Of a stretch of DNA of 64,000 nt, positions 11,120-21,088 are shown one piece after another. Made by a program: the position numbers and the translations under genes. The stretch is from contig CM041465.1 of assembly GCA_023213395.1 (NCBI GenBank), positions 178,505,741 to 178,569,740 on the forward strand, written 5' to 3'. The notes below the pieces were generated by a model. That model was not told the DNA's origin. It did not search any database and was given only the letters and a program-made list of their open reading frames with translations. The stretch comes from Cycas panzhihuaensis (Eukaryota > Cycadophyta). Every line of letters begins with the position of its first letter. The first letter of the stretch is position 1.

Positions 11120-11575
11120 CAACATTCTATAATAAAGGACATTATAAATGGTTTGAAATTTACTCTTGGTATAGGAGAAATTTTATTGAGTTTGCAAGAG
11201 CAAATTCATGCATAAAACGATCATAAATAGAGGATGGAGGCTATGGCTCCTACAATAGACAAATTAGAGGACCAATTTGTGTTTTGGATGTATATACATA
11301 CATTGAAGTTGAAGGCATTGTGCAAATGCCTGGAATGATCCAGCCTGGTCCAACGACATCCCCACACCTTATGGGACAATGTGGGCTTTGTCCATTGGTC
11401 AAATGATAACTTTGGCATGATGAAGGGACAACCTTTTGGATCAGTGGGAAATCGACCATCCCTAACTCTATTTGTTGCTAACCTTGAAGGATTTTAGAGC
11501 CACACAAACACAAGGACATAAAACATATGAGTAAGAATAATTTGACTTGTATTTGATGATTAATGGCGATGTTGT
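11120..11575 (+). other. Retroelement body, unrecognised, up to gypsy insertion
   Basis: The + strand reads loosely like a copia gag (DIINGLKFTLGIGEILLSLQEQ near 11140) but no zinc knuckle or other motif fixes it. The last five bases, GTTGT, pair with GTTAT at 27587-27591 as the probable target duplication of the gypsy element. Confidence 0.4.
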
Positions 11576-12416
11576 TGTTGACTTAAGTATTTCACTACAC
11601 TTGTGAGATAGGTACACTTGTCAAGGTTACACAGGTTATAGTCTAGTTTAGGACACAGTCAACATCATCATCCACATAGATCACACAGATTTATTAATAT
11701 TTCCACATGATTATATCACAACGGCACACAGTAGTACAGAGATCAGTACATATTCCACATTCAATCTTTGCAAACACAGACAATCCACAATTTCCATGCA
11801 ACTCTTATTTTATTAAACAATAAGTTCTTTTATACAAGGTGCTGGAATGCATTCCCTCTGCATTCCAGCCTCATATATTCACTCTGTCACATGCGTACCC
11901 AGGAGGTACCCATCAAAATACACAGCTTAGGCTGTTGTCATGCGTACTGGTCTCCGTACCAATGCGTACTGGTATCTTGGCTCGCACCCTAACTAAATGG
12001 TTCTTGGGAAGCCTCTTAAATACGCTCCTTTGGTGTCCTTTGGCTGAAGGGTTATGACTGTCTGTCATAACCGTACATTTTCAGTCAAATGTACCTCTTT
12101 CTAACCATTGGTTAGTTCCCTTAATTGGTTGTCTTAACTCATCTGTACGTCCATACATACGTCTAACGTCATCCCAGGCTTCCTTCTGTCCAGTCTTCTC
12201 GTGCGTACCATTTCTGTTTGCTTGCGTTACGCACGGAGTGCGTATCTGTGTTGCGTACCTTTACCAGGTACACACCTGTCATACGTACCCAGAATGCTAA
12301 ATTCTTCAGTTTTTGCTACATGCGTACCTTCATACGGTTCGTACCTACACAATCCAAGGATACCCAACCTCTCTCTGGTCTGCCCATAGCCCAACGTGTC
12401 ACAATATGCTCCAACA
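11576..12416 (-). repeat. 3' LTR of gypsy copy 1
   Basis: 841 bp, TG...CA bounded, matching 26757-27586. It is rich in GTACC and GGTAC words (for example near 11893, 11948, 12205-12290, 12325), several as short inverted pairs such as ATGCGTACC...GGTACCCAT. Open frames across it are by-products of this composition. The sequence between 12417 and 12540 ends the internal region; a polypurine stretch reads AAGGGGAGGGGGAGG on the minus strand near 12489-12503. Confidence 0.95.
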
Positions 12417-12539
12417 TCTATTCCAGGTCAACATGAAGGGTTTGAGCATCCTTGCTCAACAAAAATTTTAAAATTTGGGGTATTCCTCCCCCTCCCCTTC
12501 TCAAGGCTGCTCCTGCGGCCACTATCTTGTAGCTAAAAT

Positions 12540-13585
12540 TTCTTCATTAATTTGGGTCAGTGTGGCAATTATTGCATCTTTTTCTTTAAGTTTTTCCTAA
12601 AGGGTTGTTATTTTTGCCTTGTACCCTTCTTCCATGTCCATAATTAATTGGATGATCTGACTTGATTTATTATCCGTCGGGGGTGGTGCTGATATTTCTC
12701 CCATTTCCATTATGGGCGGAAAGTCTTCCCATGCTTCCAAAGAAGGTTCCACTTCTTCTGCCTCTGTTGGTTCATCCTCATCCTTCTTTCTTTTACTACT
12801 TTTCCTTATGGTTTGCTTAGCCCGATGAGGAATAGGTGTCCTGGGGGTTTGCTGTAACCATTTGAGAACTTTACTCATTTGCTTTTGCATCCTCCTTTTC
12901 ACTTCTTGATTCTGTGTTGTATCCGGAAATTCAGTGACCCACCTTTTAATTATGGTTCTTTTGGAGAAGCGGTTGTTTTTATCAATTGTACATTTGGACA
13001 TTGATAAAACAGAATAGATAGCAACAATGAAGGGTGACGAAAAGGATGAGTCATTATCTCCTGAATCTGCTGTCGCATGTTGTCTGCCAGGAATTCTGAC
13101 CAATCCATTTTCTCTCCATCCTGAATATTCAGTAGTATTGGCATCATTCCCCCTAGAATGTATGTGTATTTTCTCTTTGATAAAAACCTAGAATTAATAA
13201 CTTTAGCTATCCACTGTAATCGGATATCTTTTATGTCTGCAACACGAATTCCACCAGAAGTCAGTTGTGTATTTTCTTGGCAGAATTCTTTTAACCATAG
13301 TTCTCGGTCCACTTCTGATCGCTTGGTTGCTGTGGGTATTTCCCCTTCATTGGGAAGTCCTGTTATCAAATGCACAATCTCTACATCTAACTTAATTTTG
13401 CTCATATCCTTTTTTAATTCTACTAAGATGCTTTCCATAATTTCTAGGTCATAGTACATAGGGTTACAATATATGTACTCTCCCCAAGCAGCTTGCTTGA
13501 TCTTTGTCTGAAATTGAGAAGGTAAAGCTTCGAGATCTTTCTTTAATCTGAGTAGAAAAGTCTCCTGACAACCTGCTGTCCTCAT
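12540..13585 (-). pseudogene. Extra ORF 3' of integrase in the gypsy family, coiled-coil end
   Basis: An ORF of 211 codons (13585-12950) runs by one frameshift near 12960-13000 into a second frame that continues to about 12540. The first part has VEIVHLITGLPNEGE, WLKEFCQEN and KRKYTYILGGMMPIL. The second has a basic stretch (RKSSKRKKDEDE), an acidic stretch, and a heptad-like end, KEKDAIIATLTQINEEILAT. No signal peptide or membrane segment is seen, so it is not a typical env-like ORF. The N-terminal part loosely recalls plant 'mobile domain' ORFs carried by some Athila/Tat elements, but I cannot assign it. The + strand copy at 58530-59450 keeps the same order and motifs, so the ORF belongs to the family. 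Confidence 0.75.
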
Positions 13586-13599
13586 GCTGGCTATGGGAT

Positions 13600-14370
13600 T
13601 CCAGAGAGAAAACTGAAATAACCTGAAATATGGATACGAACCCTACGTGCGTACCTTTGCTGGTATGGTCACTATTTTCTGGAATTATACCCGCTAATTT
13701 GAAGCTGGATTTCGTTGTTATGTCTCCTTGGATCGCAAGGGTTTCCCTTAGCTGCTTACTGTTGATAATCTGAGTAGAATTATCTTCGATTTCCTGTTGC
13801 GTACCGCACGAGAATGCTTGCGGGTACGTAATATATACTTTTGTTTTATTCGACTCTTTTCTTCTATGCGTACTTCGATGGCATACCTTTTCTGGTACGC
13901 ATAGTGTAGACTGATGAACTTATCCACTTTTTAACTATGTGTACCCCGTAGCATACTTTTCCGGTATACATAATGTATTTTGGCCTATTTTACACAGTGC
14001 GTACCAGATAGCATAGTTTTCTCGGTACGCAAAGTGTATTTTGCCTTATTCTGGTATGTACAATATATTTCGAGTTGTTTTACACAGTGTGTACCTGGTA
14101 ACATGCTTTTCCCGGTACGTATAGTGTATTTTACCGGTATATATGTGAAAAAATCAGATTTTTTTTTGACAGAATTCTTTCTTATCCTTGATAATATCTT
14201 TGTTATTAATGATTCTTCTTATTGCTTATGTATATGGTATGAATTATGGTTTTTTTTTTTTGATTTTGTAATTTTTTTGTATTTTTGTTTCCATACCGAA
14301 CTGGATTACATTCCAGTATCAGGGCAATTCGATTTGCCTCAACTTCATACAACACGCTATGGTACAACCA
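13600..14370 (-). other. Spacer between integrase and extra ORF
   Basis: About 770 bases without a conserved reading frame separate the pol end from the extra ORF. The part nearest pol is T-rich on the + strand. The middle holds the hairpin-forming GTACC repeats listed separately. The equivalent spacer in copy 2 (57720-58520) keeps the length and repeat type, suggesting a non-coding role such as RNA structure or an internal promoter for the downstream ORF (inference). Confidence 0.6.
13795..14130 (-). repeat. Array of GTACC/GGTAC hairpin units
   Basis: At least four units of about 40 bp lie near 13866, 13937, 13996 and 14086, with a looser one near 13795. Each has an arm like TGCGTACC, a loop of 18-20 bases with GCATA, and the matching arm GGTACGCA. 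In the unit near 13996 the arms pair over eight bases. Spacing is uneven (59-90 bp). The same words recur in the LTRs of this element. Confidence 0.8.
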
Positions 14371-14371
14371 A

Positions 14372-15660
14372 CTGATTCGGCTAATAAGCTAATCTATTCG
14401 ATGTATGGTTTCAACCGGCTACCATTCACTCAAGTTGGTAGCAACGGCCCATCAATTTCCCGTAATTGCATCGATCCATTCTCGAAGATTTTCTCTACGA
14501 TGTAAAGTCCTAATCATCGCATCTTGAGTTTGTCGGGGTGCATTTTGAACTTGATGTCATAAAGCAACACTTGGTCACTTTCTTTAAATTGAGGTTTGCG
14601 TAAATGTCGATCATGCCATGTTTTTTGTCGTCTCTTTTCTATATTTTGCAACCATTTCGCCATATATCGTTTCTCTTCTAATCGCACCAATTCTTCCAAT
14701 CGTTGTCGTAAGGATTGAAAGTCGTCTAATCGACATTGCATAGCGGTTCGTAGGCTTGGTATTTCGAACTCTGTCGGAAGAATGAATTCTATTATGTAGA
14801 CGAGCTGGAATAGAATCTGTCTAGTTGATCTTTTATAAGTTGTTCTAAATACTCATAACACGGATGGCAATTTTTCGGCCCAATCGAATCTGCCGACGTC
14901 ACATATTTTTCTTAAGCAGTTTTCAATTATTTTGTTTGAACTCTCTGCTTGCCCATTTGCCCTTGGGTAATATGGTGTAGACTTCCGATAGTTTATCATA
15001 AAGGCCGATGTTAATATCTCTATGGTTTGATTCAGAAAATAGGCACCTTGGTCACTCACAATCTCCAAGGGGCATCCAAAATGTGTAATAACCACTTCAT
15101 ACAGAAATCAGGCCGTATTTTTCGCATTTGCTTTTCTTAAAGCTTTTGCTTCTACCCACTTAGTCATATAATCCGTTGCCACTAGGATATATCGAGCTTT
15201 AGATCATCAGGCAGCTGGTTTAATTGGTCCAACGAAGTTGAGTCCCCATTTCTCGAACGGTGCCAGAGGTAGAATGGGATGTAGGGGTTGGAAATCTTGT
15301 CGATTAGGTTTCCCAACCCGTTGACAATAGTCGCAGGCTTGAATCCACCTTCTTACGTCTTCGAACATGGATGGCCACCAGAATCCGGACATCAAGATTT
15401 TCCTCCAGGTGGCTGATTTACCCATGTGTCCACCCGCTACACCTTCATGTGCTTGGGACATAATCTGGTTAGTCTCATGTGGTCGAACGCATCGCCGCAA
15501 TACTTCATCTAATCCCAGTTTATATAATTCCCTGTTTATTAATTGATACAGTTCTGCTTTTCTAATGAAATTTCGATGTTCCGTACGGTCCAATTCTGAC
15601 GGCACTTCCCCAGTCGCTAAGTATTTTGGTATTCCCTCATATCAGTCTGTTGAAACTGCC
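14372..15660 (-). pseudogene. Gypsy integrase (broken)
   Basis: The zinc domain shows HEGVAGGHMGK and CDYCQRVGK. The core shows WGLNFVGPI near 15235, SDQGAYF near 15045 and NGQAESSNK near 14940. The first catalytic Asp of the triad, normally in DFVGP, is Asn here (GAC to AAC). The C-terminal part (near 14514-14741) has KRYMAKWLQNIEKRRQKTWHD and KFKMHPDKLKMR, continuing out of frame to about 14372 with a GPY-like block but no chromodomain. Several stops lie between the core blocks. The enzyme would join cDNA to host DNA. Confidence 0.88.
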
Positions 15661-15737
15661 TCCACGTTGAATAATGCCGCGTCTAAAAAGTCGTCTACTA
15701 TTCCTGTAGCTTTTTTCCCGTTCGAGATTCTTGACAA

Positions 15738-16130
15738 CTAATCATGTATAATATGGGCTTTTCCAGGTTTCACGATGATTTTAAAAGAAAACTCTTGAAA
15801 CAACATTAGCCATCTGCTGATTCGCCCTATCATTATTGATTTGTTCACCAGATACATCAATGTCTGATGGTCCACGAAGAGCAAGAATGGATTTACTAAT
15901 AAATAGTGTCGAAACTTCTGCAATGCATACACCATCCCGAGCGCTTCTCTCTCTGTCGTGGTATAATTTTGTTCTGCCTTTGTGAATTTCTGACTTGCGA
16001 AGTATATCGGATAGTCCATCTTGTCATCACTAGGTTGGGCCAATACGCATCCAATAGCGTATTGTGAAGCATCCATGTGTACATGGAAGGTTTTCTTCCA
16101 ATTGGGAAATCACAGTATGGGTGCTGATAT
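15738..16130 (-). pseudogene. Gypsy RNase H
   Basis: The open stretch starts at MDASQYAIGCVLAQPS. It continues through PIYFASQKFTKAEQNYTTTE and REALGMVYALQKFRHYLL to FVDHQTLMYLVNK and the SRWLMLFQEFSFKI end. This is the RNase H domain of gypsy RT polyproteins, with the DAS, TERE and VDHQ acidic positions kept. It is open over 112 codons and separated from RT by a stop near 16110. Confidence 0.88.
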
Positions 16131-17471
16131 GATGGCCCGTTTTAATGCTTCGAGTGCTTGCTGTTGTTCTTCCATCCATTCCCATTCAATATTCTTTTTT
16201 AATAATTCATCCAGGGGTCCCGATATATATGCATATCCCCTGATGAATTTTCTGTAATATCCAGTTAAACCTAAAAAACCTTTCAACTGTCTCCTTGTGA
16301 GTGGTGTAGGAAAGTGTAAAATTGCAGATACTTTGGCCGGATCTGTCAGTAATCCCTCCTTGCTGACGATGTGTCCCAATAGATTTCTGAAGGGTACCAA
16401 AAAGGTACATTTCTCTGGGTTCAAACACAACTTATTTTCTCGACATGTCTGTAACATCTCCCGCAAGTTTTCCATATGATCTTTCACCAATCCGTATAAC
16501 GTTCAATCATCTAAGAATACTGCCACTCTTTCCCCAATAAATTTCTGAAATATGTTGATCACGATCCTTTGGAATGTGGCCGGTGCATTCATAAGACCGA
16601 ATGGCATTATTTTATAAGCATAAGTTCCCCATTCTGTCACGAATGTGGTCTTTGCTTGATCCTCTGGGGCAATCTGCACTTGATTGTACCCACTAAATCC
16701 GTCGGTGAAGGAATATATCTCATTTCCTCCCACCGCTTCCAAAATGTCTTTTGTAAATGGTAATAGAAAGAGATCCTTCTTTGTTACCTTATTTAATTGT
16801 TTGTAATCTACACAGACACGTATTTTCTCGTTCTTTTTGGGAACTACTACTACAGGGCTCACCCAGTCACTGTAGTCAATCTCGTAGATGTATCCTGCTT
16901 CCAACATCTTATCTAACTCTGCTTTCACTTTTTCTTTATACTTAGGATTCATGCGGTATGGTCGCTGCTTCACTGGTTTTGTTTCCTCTATCAAATCAAT
17001 GTGATGCATTCCTATTTCCGAGATAATACCTTTTAGGTCTTTATATGACCATGTGAATATGTCACGAAACTCCTCAAATAATTGTTGAGCCTTCGCTATT
17101 GTTTGATTATCCCAATAGTTTCTGATTCGTATCAATTTGGGATCCTCTTTACTGCTGACATTAATTTCAATAGTCTTCAATTTGGTTACTTTGATATCCT
17201 CCTTGTTTCCAGTTTTGTGGCTAGGGATATCTTCTATTTTTCTTTCCCCAATGTTAACTTCCGTGAATTTTGCGGGGTAATTCAGGATTTCTTCTTCCTC
17301 ACCATATGCTGATTCTTCTTCCTCTTTATTTATAATTCTTTGTTCTAAATTCATGCTCATTCTCCTAATATTCTTCAAGATTCTATCTATATTTTTATCT
17401 TCTGATGCATGCATAAAAGTTTTTATAAAGGATTCCTTCAGATTTCCCCAAGTTCCCTTCCTAAAAACCAA
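16110..17471 (-). pseudogene. Gypsy reverse transcriptase (broken)
   Basis: RT reads from KQRPYRMNPKYKEKV and YSDWVSPVVVVPKKN through VCVDYKQLNK, SFTDGFSGYNQVQIAPEDQ, KIMPFGLMNAPATFQR to the catalytic VAVFLDD near 16505. TGA follows at once where copy 2 has TGG (W), a single G-to-A change. The frame resumes to the thumb and connection (LCLNPEKCTFLVPF, LKGFLGLTGYYRKFIRGYA). The upstream 17471-17180 part is the acidic linker that precedes RT, with FTWSYKDLKGI. Apart from the TGA the catalytic domain is nearly intact. Confidence 0.9.
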
Positions 17472-17479
17472 TCCTTTGT

Positions 17480-18076
17480 TACCCGTCCCAGGGTGCGGTA
17501 AAAGTAGTTAAGCCAGATCTTCTTGGGTATACTTAGGGATGTTCATTTTTGTTTACATTTCTGTAAGTGCTCATTAGGGTTTTGCCCTATATGGAATAAC
17601 GGGATGTCTAAGTGTTTTGGATGGTCGAATCGAAGTTAAAACGTTGCTTGTAACTCCTTCCAATCTTAGAGAGTAGCTTGGTGGGCTAAGTACCAAGACC
17701 AAGCCGTTCCCCGTAAGGTAAGTACTAGGTCTTTTTGCCACTGATTTTTATCCCAATTTCCGTGCTCCATCCAGTATTCAATGCAGTGGGTTAAATGGGT
17801 AGTCCCATATAATTGTTCCCCATAGAAAGACTTAACATGATTCCCAATATAAGTTTCACAGTTTGTTTCTTCTGGGATAGTTATCCTACTACCTAGACCA
17901 GAGTCTCTAGAAGTATTTATCGTCGATTCCCCTTCCATTCCCTTAGATTTGGCGCCAATTGTTGGAAGGGATCGGTTGCTGGGTGGGTATACTTCTAAAG
18001 AAGATGAGGAAGGAATGTTACTTCCTTCCCTGGGTTGTAATAAAGGGGGGGATAGGGAATCTACCTGAGGACCCAC
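17480..18076 (-). pseudogene. Second gag-like domain, between protease and RT
   Basis: A clean reading from 18076 to 17666 and on with three stops shows a proline-serine-rich start, then ETYIGNHVKSFYGEQLYG, HCIEYWMEHGNWDKNQWQ, LVLTLRGTAWSWYLAHQ, DWKELQATF, LRFDHPKHLDIPLF and NPNEHLQKCKQK, ending in WLNYFYRTLGRVTKDWF. The run of L-G-A-W-WY, then W-L-F-RF, then Q..NE.L, then F...L, is the pattern of the Retrotrans_gag capsid domain. Yet it lies after the protease, while the normal gag of this element lies before it. The same order is found in copy 2 at 54060-54600. Role unknown; a second capsid-like protein made from pol would be one reading (inference). Confidence 0.7.
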
Positions 18077-18111
18077 GCTTGAGGTAGAAGGGAGGTTAAG
18101 ATTACTGCTAG

Positions 18112-18564
18112 CTATTCTAGGACTATGAAAATACTAAGTCTACTAGGGGGGTTTTGGTCTAGGTTTACGTTATTCATTGAGCTATCATTAGTCATTATAT
18201 ATTCCAAAGAGTCTGAATTATCATTAATGTTCTCAATTACACATTTAGACAATAAATTACATCTATGAGAGGAAGAATTTACTTCATAGGCGTCTTGTAA
18301 CCAATAATCCACAAATCTCATTCCATTTTCATCATCTGAAGAGTTATATATTTCCCGAAAATAAGTTGGTTTGGCTTCTTGATAATCGATTAGCTTGGTA
18401 GGCTCCTCAGTCGTATGGTAAAAATTATCTTCATCGAGGGAAAAAGTTGTTGTTTCACTTACGACAGTTGTGCTGGATCCTTCATCCGGTATTATCTCAA
18501 TGGAGTTTCTTCCCAACATTGGTAATACCACTTTATTTCCCTCGTCCAATAAAGTGAAGGTCAC
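18112..18564 (-). pseudogene. Acidic linker ORF between protease and second gag-like domain
   Basis: 150 open codons start MTFTLLDEGNKVVLPMLGRN and run through an acidic, serine-threonine-rich stretch with YFREIYNSSDDENG and VDYWLQDAYEVNSSSHRC. No known domain is recognised. Copy 2 keeps the same features (VLSMLGKILIEVI, YFKEIYNSS, DYxLQDTYEANPPSYRC) at 53496-53800, so the segment is a conserved family linker. Confidence 0.65.
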
Positions 18565-18585
18565 ATTCTTCCAATTTTGGAGGCA

Positions 18586-18960
18586 CTAGGTCTTGTATAG
18601 CCAAGGCCTCCCTAATAACGTTGGATAAGGTGTTGCACCCTTCTCTGTTTCTACAATTGTAAAGTCGATTTTTACGACGATTCCTGCTACATCTACTTTG
18701 ATGTTGGCCAGCCTTCCACAGGTCGCACCAATAATTCGTTGGCCAATTTCAACGAATATGTCGCTCCCTCCAGTTTTGGGCTTCTCAATTTCCGCCATGT
18801 CGATGTAGGTAGTACATTGACGGTTGTGCCTCCATCGACAATCACTTTTGGGAATGTTTCTCCCAATACCATCATTGTCACCATGGGATCCATGTTGAAT
18901 GATGGCATCACTTTCTTTAGACTTTTGGTAATTCCACGATGTAGTATCCCTCCTTTAATC
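18586..18960 (-). pseudogene. Gypsy aspartic protease
   Basis: The motif VIVDGGTTVNVLP near 18830 is the retropepsin active site (D-G/S/T-G), and the domain ends in YPTLLGRPWLYKT near 18600, the usual C-terminal flap of Tat/Athila-type proteases. Two overlapping open stretches in different frames show a frameshift near 18730. It would cleave the gag-pol precursor. Sequence between 18960 and 19100 is the join to gag and has no domain. Confidence 0.82.
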
Positions 18961-19100
18961 CAATCAATTGCTTGGCATAAGGGAATAGTTAATTGTAGCT
19001 ATTTTACCAGATTTTCCATCAAGAACAACATTCTTGGAATGTCCTCAGCTGGTAATCCTTTGAATAGCTCCTCCATTTATACCATTTGAAGCTGTATTTT

Positions 19101-19876
19101 TTACTCTTCTGGTACCTTATCTTTCTCCTTTTGCTTATTCTTCCTTACATATACATATTTAGTTTCTGGCTTCTCCATTAGTAATGCACTCTCTTCTTGA
19201 GCTAAGTCTTCTAACACTTGTTTCGCTTGTTTAAATCGATTCATTTCTGTCTGCGGATTCGGATATCCTTCGTCTTCTTTCTCCTTTTGTTTCTTTTGAA
19301 GTTTTACATTTTTTCTTTCCAGTATAATTGTCATTAGATTGGTAGCTTTAGCTTTTCCATTACAATCTTCTGTTTTATGTTCACTTGGTCCACAGTTGTT
19401 ATATACGAACGGTTTTTGTTCGTATTCCCGTTTGGTTAGGCATTCGGATTTCCAATGTCCGAATTGTAAGCAAATGAGGCATCTTCCCATTAGTTGTTTT
19501 TTTCTCGAGGGCTCCTGTGTACTCCTCGTTATATAAATATTTCAAGGTGGATTGCATCCCCTTCCCCTACCTCGTCCTCTGTATGATTTCCCTCTTGGGT
19601 TGTAGAAACAATCTTTTGTCATATGCATATCTACATCGCATATGTGGCACCATTTATCCCTTTGGTGCAATGCACTATTTTTCGGGTTGAGTTCACATTC
19701 TTTAGTCATGTGTGACCTTTCCTCATAGATGTGGCACCATTTTGTCACTCTGTCTTCGTGATCTTTTTTCTTCTTTGTTGCTTCCTCTTCTCTGTTATTT
19801 CTTATTTTTAATCTTGCCACTTCCTTTCTTAGGGCTTCTAATTCTGATTCCTCCTCTGCTACTTCCACCTGGCAGA
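19101..19876 (-). pseudogene. Gag C-terminal part with four zinc knuckles
   Basis: Reading leftward from the nested copia: a coiled-coil-like stretch (ELEALRKEVARLKIRNN), then WCHIYEERSHMTKEC, WCHICDVDMHMTKDC, a GRGRGRG run, CLICLQFGHWKSEC and NNCGPSEHKTEDC. These are four CX2CX4HX4C-type knuckles, two of them with one ligand lost. Two frames are involved (19895-19542, then 19490-19101) with a short broken join. A lysine-glutamate-rich tail leads to the protease. Copy 2 has the same four in the same order near 52267-52660. Confidence 0.85.
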
Positions 19877-20248
19877 TGTTAGAAATAATGCACATTCCAT
19901 TTCATTCCATTTAAGTTCATTTAGGTTCATTAGAATAAGTTCTCACATGGAATATTCTATACTAGAATATTCTAGTGAGAGGAGATTCCTAGTCAAACTT
20001 CTAGAAGTCAAAGATGCTCAACTATTTATGAGGTAGTTTGAGCACACCAAAAATAAAGGGAAGTTGGGAGTTTGTTGAACCAACTCCTATGTTTAGCTAT
20101 GATACAAACTTATAAATATGTACTTGTATCATTGAGATTTTTTAATGAGAACTTTGGAGAGTTTAGTCTTGTTGACGTATTATCATCTCTTGCGTATTGC
20201 ATGTGATTTTATGTTGTGAGATTGACTTATAACCCTCTCATTCTAACA
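19877..20248 (+). repeat. 5' LTR of nested copia
   Basis: 372 bp, TG...CA, matching 24972-25343. A TATA-like ACTTATAAATATG lies near 20108. A short palindromic segment GAATATTCTATACTAGAATA is near 19952. Confidence 0.97.
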
Positions 20249-20263
20249 TGGTATCAGAGCCAG
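20249..20263 (+). other. Primer binding site, initiator tRNA-Met
   Basis: TGGTATCAGAGCCAG begins at the base after the LTR and is the standard primer site of plant copia elements, fully preserved. Confidence 0.95.
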
Positions 20264-20404
20264 GTTGTTCTCTTAGATTCTGCCATGCTAGCTAGCTTCT
20301 ATGCTGGAATTTAGTTCAGATCCTTGTCCATATGCCAAGTTCTTGACAACAATGCCAGAGTCAATAGTCCCTATTCTCTCCTCTTAACTATTTTTTTAAA
20401 AATC

Positions 20405-20766
20405 CCTGCACCGGCCGCCTCAGCACTTACCGTCGGACCAACTCACAGTCGACCAGATCTGCTCACGCCTGCTCGACAAGGTCGACACTGCCCTGATATC
20501 GCTGCTCGTTCTTGGTTCCGCCTTGGCGCTCCGTCGTCCTCGCCGCCCTTGCCGCCTGGAAGCTTCCGCCGTGTCCTCGGAGTCTGCCGCCGCGCCGCCG
20601 CCTGCCCATTCGAAGCTTCCGTCCCTCTGCCTCGGAGTCGCCGCCGGTCTTCGGGAGCGCCGCCGCCGGGAGGAGTCGCAGCCGACCTTCGAGAGCGCTG
20701 CCGCCGGGAGGAGTCGTCGCCGGTGGAAGGAGCGTCGCCGCCGCCGCCTTGCGGAGCTACAAAACA
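20405..20766 (+). other. GC-rich block in the copia leader
   Basis: About 360 bases of strongly GC-rich sequence, full of CCGCCG and CGCCGCC words, lie between the primer site and gag in an otherwise AT-rich element. It contains a short internal repeat, GCCGCCGGGAGGAGTCG, near 20662 and 20700. It ends at a T14 run near 20768. Open frames of 90-160 codons on both strands are by-products of the composition and show no domain. It may be captured host sequence or a structured leader; 20820-21088 after it is AT-rich leader with a short TTGGTTAAGACACTTTAG repeat. Confidence 0.75.
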
Positions 20767-21088
20767 ATTTTTTTTTTTTTTTAAAGGGCTAATGTTTATA
20801 TGTTATAAACATTAGCATATACTAAGGAATATTCCTTAGTATATTATCAATCTTGGTTAAGACACTTTAGTCTTAATAATTTTGGTTAAGACACTTTAGT
20901 CTTAAAAGATTAAAGTTTATTTTAGAAGTTGGAAAGTGAAATGTTTTTTTTTCACTATCTTATGAAAGATTGGTAATTAAATTAAAATTGTGTCTTCCTT
21001 AATCAATCTCAAAGACTAATTTTGTAAAACTACCTGGCAGTCACTGAGTTAAGATAAACTCACACTTGCGGTAGTAATTTCAAGTATA

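Noticed and set aside
11768-12436. Several open frames on the + strand with repeated Cys, Val and Pro
   Set aside because: They lie in the 3' LTR of gypsy copy 1 and reflect its GTACC repeats.
13795-14130. CRISPR-like array
   Set aside because: Units are uneven, diverged and palindromic, without constant repeats and unique spacers; context is a plant retrotransposon.
20249-20263. Possible tRNA gene matches at TGGTATCAGAGC sites
   Set aside because: These are primer binding sites complementary to tRNA 3' ends; no cloverleaf is nearby.
20324-20815. Overlapping open frames of 90-163 codons on both strands
   Set aside because: They come from the GC-rich leader block, where stops are rare in any frame. 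No domain or conserved start is seen.
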